Part shown: positions 14,522 through 18,960 of the stretch, piece after piece | Layout: every line of letters starts with the position of its first letter | Position numbering within the stretch: the stretch's first letter is position 1 | NCBI GenBank assembly: GCA_036564195.1 | Contig: DATCLA010000078.1 | Coordinates: forward strand, 1-18,960 | Origin: DATCLA01 sp036564195 | GTDB lineage: Bacteria; Bacillota; UBA4882; UBA8346 | Direction of reading: 5' to 3' | Length of the DNA: 18,960 bases | Position numbers and translations under genes: made by a program | Notes under the pieces: generated by a model | The model's database searches: none | What the model was told of the DNA's origin: nothing | The model's input: only the letters and a program-made list of their open reading frames with translations

Positions 14522-15283
14522 ATGAGTTATGAGATTAAGCTGGATATCTTTCAAGGGCCTTTAGATCTGTTATTACACCTGATTGAAAAAGAGGAAATTG
14601 ATATTTATAATATTCCGATCGCCGTGATCACCGAGCGCTATCTGGAATACTTGCATACGATTCAGCTGCTTAATTTAGACGGTGTCGGGGATTTTTTAGT
14701 GATGGCTGCCACTTTAATGCAGATTAAAGCCAGGCTGTTGTTGCCGCAGCGTGAGATTGACCAGGAAGCAGAGACTGAAGAAGAGGAAGATCCTCGCTTT
14801 GAATTAGCCCGCAAACTGATTGAATATAAAAAGATCAAAGATGCTGCAGTGATGCTCCAAGCGCTGGAGCAAAAACAATTTACCATCTATACACGGGTAG
14901 CGGGTGAGTTTCCCGACCGGCTGACAGCGCCGGCGGCCAACAGCTTGAAAGAGATGTCAGTCTGGCAATTATTCGCTGCGTTTAAGCTAATCATTGAAGG
15001 TATGGAAGTCAAACAGCTCAAATCAGCAATCCCTAAACCCGAAATTTCGATCAAACAGTGTATGGTTCAACTGTTGGACAGGATGATGACAGTCCGCAAA
15101 CTGACGTTTCAGGAAGTTTTTAGTGACGTCACCACCAAAGCCGGACTAATCACTGGTTTTTTAGCGGTTTTGGAATTGTTGCGTTTGCGTAAGTTAATCG
15201 CTTACCAGGAGAAAGTTTTCGGTCCGATTATTTTGACATTACCCGGGGAGGTCGGTAACGGGATTGAATCTGATGCAAGCTAA
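14522..15283 (+). CDS. scpA: Segregation and condensation protein A
   Basis: ScpA is the kleisin that bridges the SMC heads in the bacterial condensin complex, needed to compact and separate chromosomes. The 253-residue product starts YEIKLDIFQGPLDLLLHLIE and continues with KEEIDIYNIPIAVITERYLEY, both family hallmarks. An acidic linker (around EAETEEEEDPRFELARKL) and a C-terminal winged-helix part (LTFQEVFSDVTTKAGLITGF) follow. Length is normal. The ATG at 14522 has only a weak site (AGAAAG), so translation may depend on the gene before it. It overlaps scpB by 20 nt. Confidence 0.95.
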   Translation: MSYEIKLDIFQGPLDLLLHLIEKEEIDIYNIPIAVITERYLEYLHTIQLLNLDGVGDFLVMAATLMQIKARLLLPQREIDQEAETEEEEDPRFELARKLIEYKKIKDAAVMLQALEQKQFTIYTRVAGEFPDRLTAPAANSLKEMSVWQLFAAFKLIIEGMEVKQLKSAIPKPEISIKQCMVQLLDRMMTVRKLTFQEVFSDVTTKAGLITGFLAVLELLRLRKLIAYQEKVFGPIILTLPGEVGNGIESDAS

Positions 15284-15833
15284 AGCCATAATTGAGGCAG
15301 TAATCTTTGCGGTTTCCGAACCGGTTGACAGTAAGATCATTGCTGAAATTCTGGGAATCACTGAGCATACCGTGAAACAGATTATTGCTGATTTAATTGA
15401 TGACTACCGCCGTGAAGGCCGGGGTATTCAGATCCGTCAAGTTGCTAACGGGTATCAATTTTGTACCCACCCGGAATGTGCCCCTTATCTGGAAAAACTG
15501 CAAAAAACACCACGTAACGTAGGGTTAACCCAGGCTGCTGTGGAGACGCTAGCGATTATTGCTTATAAGCAGCCTATCACCAGAGGGGAGATCGAAGCTT
15601 TACGGGGCGTTAGTGTGGAAAGTCCCTTGAATACTCTGATTGCTAAAGAACTGGTGGAAGAGGCCGGGCGTAAGGACGTCCCTGGTAAGCCCATTTTATA
15701 CCGGACAACCTCAAAATTTTTGGAATATTTCGGCCTGAGAAATTTAAGTGAGCTTCCTCCGGTCCCGGAATGGGCTAATCCGAGTGAAATTACATTTAGC
15801 AATGAAATTATGGAGGCGAAAACCGATGATTAA
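15264..15833 (+). CDS. scpB: Segregation and condensation protein B
   Basis: ScpB dimerises and binds the middle of ScpA in the SMC-ScpAB complex. The product (189 residues) has two winged-helix parts, with AIIEAVIFAVSEPVDSKIIA near the start and the conserved TQAAVETLAIIAYKQPITRG followed by EIEALRGVSVESPLNTLI. Two starts are possible. TTG at 15264 lies 11 nt after GGGGAGGT (15245-15252); ATG at 15273 lies 20 nt from it. I chose the first. The gene overlaps scpA at its start and the membrane protein gene at its end. Confidence 0.94.
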   Translation: MNLMQAKAIIEAVIFAVSEPVDSKIIAEILGITEHTVKQIIADLIDDYRREGRGIQIRQVANGYQFCTHPECAPYLEKLQKTPRNVGLTQAAVETLAIIAYKQPITRGEIEALRGVSVESPLNTLIAKELVEEAGRKDVPGKPILYRTTSKFLEYFGLRNLSELPPVPEWANPSEITFSNEIMEAKTDD

Positions 15834-16209
15834 TACCTTAAAAAATTGGTTTAACTTAAAAAGGGATAACAATTATTATGCCGGGTTATTACTGTTGCAA
15901 ATTGGAATTGCCACTATCTTCTGGTATTTGATTTTTGATGCGTTTGAGCCGGTTTCTTTCTTCATCACTTTCGCCATCTGTGGCTGGGGGTTTACTTTAT
16001 TGTGGAAGAGTGACAATGACTACCGGTTTCTTCAGGTTCAACAAGAAATGATTAAACTTGCTGAAGAGCTGCAAGAATCTAAAAATAAGTTGGCTCAGAA
16101 AGAGAAGGCTTATTTACCATTGTATTCCGAAACTATACCGCAGGCGGTAGCGGTTAACTTTGTCCGTCCCCGCCGCCGTAAGTTAAAGTATTTCCGCGGC
16201 TGTCAATAA
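15826..16209 (+). CDS. Small two-helix membrane protein, function unknown
   Basis: A 127-residue protein I do not recognise. There are two hydrophobic segments at about residues 18-38 (YAGLLLLQIGIATIFWYLIF) and 43-61 (VSFFITFAICGWGFTLLW), with almost no loop between. A charged stretch at about 68-98 rich in E, K and Q (VQQEMIKLAEELQESKNKLA) is likely a coiled coil. A basic tail (RPRRRKLKYF) ends the protein. This fits a hairpin-anchored membrane protein with both ends in the cytoplasm. The ATG at 15826 has GGAGG (15812-15816) 9 nt upstream and overlaps the scpB stop by 8 nt. That coupling and the strong site make it a real gene. Confidence 0.75.
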   Translation: MINTLKNWFNLKRDNNYYAGLLLLQIGIATIFWYLIFDAFEPVSFFITFAICGWGFTLLWKSDNDYRFLQVQQEMIKLAEELQESKNKLAQKEKAYLPLYSETIPQAVAVNFVRPRRRKLKYFRGCQ

Positions 16210-16233
16210 GTAAGGTTAAGCTATCAGAACAAT

Positions 16234-16281
16234 AGCGTACCAATACCTGCTTACAGCAGGTTTTAAATTTGATTGGACGCT
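16234..16281 (+). repeat. Nested inverted repeat between the scpAB run and the DUF3866 gene
   Basis: Three stacked pairings: AGCGT (16234-16238) with ACGCT (16277-16281), CAAT (16241-16244) with ATTG (16272-16275), and ACCTGC (16245-16250) with GCAGGT (16256-16261). The inner hairpin followed by TTTTAAATTT could be a weak terminator for the scpAB run. The complete fold could instead be a leader element of the next gene, 49 nt downstream. Confidence 0.45.
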
Positions 16282-16329
16282 GGTAGGTTGCTTTGCTAAG
16301 TATAAAAAAGAAATTTGGTGGTCGGTCTG

Positions 16330-17445
16330 ATGTTTGCTATTTTAGCGGGTGAAGTGGTAGAAATTATTGCAGATTTGCCGGACCTTCAAAAGTTAAAGGT
16401 CCAGGTCGATGGTGAAGCTCAACCCCAACCGGCCTATAATTACCCTTTGCTCAACCGGAGACTGAAAAAGGGTGAGCGGGTCAGGCTGAATGTCTCTGCA
16501 GTCAAGTTGGGTTTGGGTACTGGCGGATATCATTTTGTAATTCCCGATTATCACGGTGCTGAGCCCGGCGAGCCGTTGGGACATATTATGAAATTACGTT
16601 ATACTCCATGGCAGTTTCCGGTTTTAGCTGCCGAGGAAACCAACAGTCCCTTACATGACAGTTTGATTACGGCTGACTCTTTGGAGGGTATTCCAGTTGT
16701 AGCTGCGCCTTTGCATAGTATGTTGCCCGGAGTGATCTTAGGGTTTCGCCAAGTCCTGAATTTCCAACCGAAAATTGCTTATGTGATGACTGACGCGGCT
16801 GCCTTGCCCCTGGCTTTGAGCGATTTAGTCCGCCAATTGCAACAGCGTGGCTGGTTGGATCTGACCGTAACCGCCGGACAAGCCTTTGGCGGCGATTTGG
16901 AAGCGGTAAGTATTCCGGCGGCGCTTTTAGCTGCTCGACAGGCGATTCAAGCCGATCTGATCATTGTGGCGCTGGGACCGGGAATTGTTGGAACCGGGAC
17001 AAAATATGGCTTTAGTGGGGTTGAACAAGCCTGGATTTTAGATCTGACTGCCCGCCTGGGGGGCATTCCGATCGCAGTTCCCCGGATCAGCAGCGCCGAC
17101 CAGCGTCAACGCCACCGGGGGCTCAGCCATCATTCACGGACGATTTTGACATTGGCCTATACTACAGCCTTAGTACCCTTTTCCCGTTTGTTTTCCGAGC
17201 CGTTGCAGGGGGAAATTCTGGCCATGATCCTGGGTGATCCGGCGCTGGCACGGCACCATTGGTATTTTACCACGGAACCACCGGCCGGACCGCTTTTTTG
17301 CAGTGAGGGACTTAAAGTTAAAACTATGGGGCGGACAGTGGCCGAAGACCCGGCTTATTTCCAGGCGACCGTTGCCGCCGGTTACCTGGCGGCGCAAGTT
17401 CGGCTCGGGAAACTGTCGAGTCTGGAACCGCTAAAAAAGTCATAA
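16330..17445 (+). CDS. DUF3866 family protein, function unknown
   Basis: A 371-residue protein matching what I recall of DUF3866, found in Bacillota and Actinomycetota and still uncharacterised. Seen are an N-terminal beta-rich part, the hallmark GHIMKLRYTPWQFPV near residue 85-100, PLHSMLPGVILGFR, MTDAAALPLALSD, GQAFGGDLEAVSIPAALLAA, IVALGPGIVGTGTKYGFSG and HRGLSHHSRT. The His- and Gly-rich conserved words look enzyme-like. No signal peptide or membrane helix is clear. The ATG at 16330 follows GGTGGTCGG; an in-frame TTG at 16315 lies in front of that site. In clostridia the family often sits near spoIIM, as here, two genes upstream. Confidence 0.75.
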   Translation: MFAILAGEVVEIIADLPDLQKLKVQVDGEAQPQPAYNYPLLNRRLKKGERVRLNVSAVKLGLGTGGYHFVIPDYHGAEPGEPLGHIMKLRYTPWQFPVLAAEETNSPLHDSLITADSLEGIPVVAAPLHSMLPGVILGFRQVLNFQPKIAYVMTDAAALPLALSDLVRQLQQRGWLDLTVTAGQAFGGDLEAVSIPAALLAARQAIQADLIIVALGPGIVGTGTKYGFSGVEQAWILDLTARLGGIPIAVPRISSADQRQRHRGLSHHSRTILTLAYTTALVPFSRLFSEPLQGEILAMILGDPALARHHWYFTTEPPAGPLFCSEGLKVKTMGRTVAEDPAYFQATVAAGYLAAQVRLGKLSSLEPLKKS

Positions 17446-17473
17446 ATCTAACCATCCCGGTATAAAGAAATAA

Positions 17474-17501
17474 GTATAATAACCTGAGAGAATCATACAT
17501 T
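17474..17501 (+). promoter_or_regulatory. Sigma-E-like promoter for the ComB-like gene
   Basis: CATACATT (17494-17501) matches the sporulation sigma-E -10 consensus CATACAnT in full. GTATAAT (17474-17480) lies 13 nt upstream and matches the -35 consensus (G/T)(A/C)ATATT at 5 of 7 positions. The start would be near 17508, 58 nt before the GTG. The same TATAAT could be read as a sigma-A -10, but no -35 box supports that. Confidence 0.4.
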
Positions 17502-17565
17502 AAAATTGAGGAACCGCCAGGATTCAACTTGCCTAAAAATAGTGAGAGGATTTAGGTGAATAACA

Positions 17566-18240
17566 GTGAAAACAGTCAATTTGGGGTTTAATGCCTCCGG
17601 AGCGGCGGAAGGGGCCAGACGGGGTGATGTGGTCGTAATTGTAGACATCATCGATATGTCAACCAGCGTCGAAGTGGCTTTAGAAAAAGGAGCAGTCGCA
17701 GTTTATGGCGCAGCACCGTCAGGGTGTAATCTCCCGGTGAATCTCAACCCCGATCGCCTGGGCTATCTGGCCGGCAAGACAGCCTTAAAATATAAGACTC
17801 AAATTATTGTGGTAGCTGAGCCGCGTTACGGTACCGAGGGGGAACGACTGCAGAAAGCGGAAACCGCCTTGCTGGGAGTCACTCGGGCTGGTGCGGAGCT
17901 CGCTGCCGTGGTTCCAAATATCGGAACCGAAGTGGCTAAATTGGTGGATTTTAACGGTAAGGTGGCCTTGTTTATCTCCGACACCGGAGGAGTCGCCTTT
18001 GATGCAGCGTTTAATAATGGAGCGCCTGCCGTATTGACTGCTACGGTAACCCGGACTCCCTTAAAGAAGGGCTTGGAACCGGCCCAGGCCGGAATCGAGC
18101 GAGCACTGGAGCAAGCCTGTAAATATAATTGTGGAATCACTGTAGTTGCGGCCAGTTCCAATTCCCTCGAAGATGTCCTGGCCGGCCAGTTTTTAGTGCA
18201 ACTTCTGATTAACCGCGGTTTTTTAAATTCAAATGAATAA
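17566..18240 (+). CDS. ComB-like protein of unknown role
   Basis: A 224-residue soluble protein. The N-terminal part GDVVVIVDIIDMSTSVEVAL and the C-terminal part VVAASSNSLEDVLAGQFLVQ resemble the two ends of the ComB fold (2-phosphosulfolactate phosphatase, where the words are VIDVLRAST and SLEDxLxAG). The ComB Arg-Ala-Ser-Thr-Thr word reads Asp-Met-Ser-Thr-Ser here, and the central TxNGT word is not recognisable. The coenzyme M reaction is therefore not supported. The start is GTG at 17566, 7 nt after AGGTG (17554-17558). It lies between the DUF3866 gene and spoIIM with a sigma-E-like promoter, which hints at a role in sporulation (inference). Confidence 0.6.
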   Translation: MKTVNLGFNASGAAEGARRGDVVVIVDIIDMSTSVEVALEKGAVAVYGAAPSGCNLPVNLNPDRLGYLAGKTALKYKTQIIVVAEPRYGTEGERLQKAETALLGVTRAGAELAAVVPNIGTEVAKLVDFNGKVALFISDTGGVAFDAAFNNGAPAVLTATVTRTPLKKGLEPAQAGIERALEQACKYNCGITVVAASSNSLEDVLAGQFLVQLLINRGFLNSNE

Positions 18241-18319
18241 ATGAATAATTAGTGCGATTTTATGTTACATCTTAGTAGCTGGTAAGTATCAGCTTAAATA
18301 ATAACCGGGTGAAAAGATT

Positions 18320-18349
18320 GTCATGATCCACCTTGATTCCACATAAATT
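18320..18349 (+). promoter_or_regulatory. Sigma-E-like promoter for spoIIM
   Basis: GTCATGAT (18320-18327), a 14-nt spacer and CATAAATT (18342-18349, 7 of 8 against CATACAnT). In Bacillus subtilis spoIIM is transcribed by sigma-E, which agrees. The predicted start is near 18356, just before the ribosome binding site. Confidence 0.45.
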
Positions 18350-18372
18350 TTAGAGTGGACAGGGGGGATCTT

Positions 18373-18960
18373 ATGTTTGGGTTGCAGTTGCAATTGCTGA
18401 TCCGGGACTATTTCAAAGAACGTATTTTCATTGTAGCGTTAGTTTTAATCTTGTTTGTGATGGGTAACATTTTTGGTGTTTTGAGTGCCGGAGTCCTTGA
18501 GCCCGGCCAAAAAGCCGATTTATTGAACTATGTTGAGCAAGGCCTTCACGGCAAGGTTATTTTAGAAAATAGCATTTATGTCCGTCAAGTTATTACCTCA
18601 TATCTGCAGACCATTTTTTTCCTTTTCTTTATGGGAATTAGTGTGATCGGGGTCCCCTTGGCTTTATTGTTGATTTTTACCCGTGGGTTTGTCCTGGGTT
18701 TTAGTATCGGGTTTCTCTTTGAGAATTTGGGAACGAAGGGCGCGGTTTTGTCGTTAGTAGGAATATTACCCCATAATTTATTGGCTCTGCCGGGACTCTT
18801 TTTGATGGTGGTCGCAATTATTGATTGTGCTGCGGCTTTAACCAGAATGCGTTTTTCAAGTCGCCGGGTTCAGGTTACCGAAGAGTTGGTGCAGTGTGCC
18901 TTTTTAACAATGATTGTGTTAGTAATTATGGTTTTGGCTGGTTTAGTACAAGGATATGTC
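18373..18960 (+). CDS. spoIIM: Stage II sporulation protein M (3' end cut by window edge)
   Basis: SpoIIM is a mother-cell membrane protein that works with SpoIID and SpoIIP to dissolve septal peptidoglycan and drive engulfment. The 196 codons present hold several membrane helices: about residues 18-42 (IFIVALVLILFVMGNIFGVL), 78-110 (TIFFLFFMGISVIGVPLALL), 111-130, 135-155 (LVGILPHNLLALPGLFLMVV) and 178-195. RGFVLGFSIGFLFENLG and LPHN are typical. The family is about 200-215 residues, so only a short tail is missing. The ATG at 18373 follows AGGGGGG (18361-18367). It shows that the host is an endospore former. Confidence 0.92.
   Translation, partial: MFGLQLQLLIRDYFKERIFIVALVLILFVMGNIFGVLSAGVLEPGQKADLLNYVEQGLHGKVILENSIYVRQVITSYLQTIFFLFFMGISVIGVPLALLLIFTRGFVLGFSIGFLFENLGTKGAVLSLVGILPHNLLALPGLFLMVVAIIDCAAALTRMRFSSRRVQVTEELVQCAFLTMIVLVIMVLAGLVQGYV

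Noticed and set aside
1..18960. CRISPR arrays, insertion sequences, phage genes, tRNA or rRNA genes
   Set aside because: I looked for regularly spaced repeats, transposase motifs, terminal repeats with target duplications and cloverleaf patterns on both strands and saw none.

Overview
The window comes from a low-to-mid GC, endospore-forming member of the Bacillota, probably a clostridial-grade anaerobe. The evidence is the accD-accA-pfkA-pyk order, scpA-scpB, a spoIIM gene at the right edge, strong GGAGG ribosome binding sites and many TTG starts. I cannot name the genus from sequence alone. Apart from a CarD-like gene leaving the left edge on the minus strand, every intact gene is on the plus strand.

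Layout. (1) 1-572: start of a CarD-domain regulator (minus) with a good promoter, then AT-rich DNA holding a probable LysR-type C-terminal remnant (minus). (2) 573-3358: the overlapping tldD-tldE metalloprotease pair. (3) 3446-3967: a murD 3' remnant broken by three frame changes and one in-frame stop. (4) 4059-9126: a central-metabolism run with one clear promoter at its head: a small DUF2007-like gene, accD, accA, pfkA, pyk and trxA. It ends at a long hairpin. (5) 9255-10593: metK with its own promoter and terminator. (6) 10724-11788: an N-terminal degS remnant followed by a DegU/NarL-type response regulator that carries a 15-bp tandem duplication in its first beta strand, then a terminator. 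(7) 12013-13780: a TGS-domain/P-loop nucleoside kinase fusion. (8) 13810-16209: an HD-domain protein, scpA, scpB and a small two-helix membrane protein, closely packed behind a promoter and a structured leader. (9) 16330-18960: a DUF3866 protein, a ComB-like protein of unknown role and spoIIM (cut by the window edge). The last two each have an upstream sequence resembling a sigma-E sporulation promoter.

How the genes fit together. accDA supplies the carboxyltransferase half of acetyl-CoA carboxylase. pfkA and pyk are the two classic control steps of glycolysis and supply pyruvate towards acetyl-CoA. ScpA and ScpB are the non-SMC parts of the condensin complex. Most of the window is ordinary core genome. 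The most notable signals are three decaying gene remnants (LysR-type, murD, degS), the altered orphan response regulator left beside the degS remnant, and the possible link of the ComB-like gene to sporulation. I found no CRISPR array, insertion sequence, tRNA, rRNA or recognisable riboswitch.
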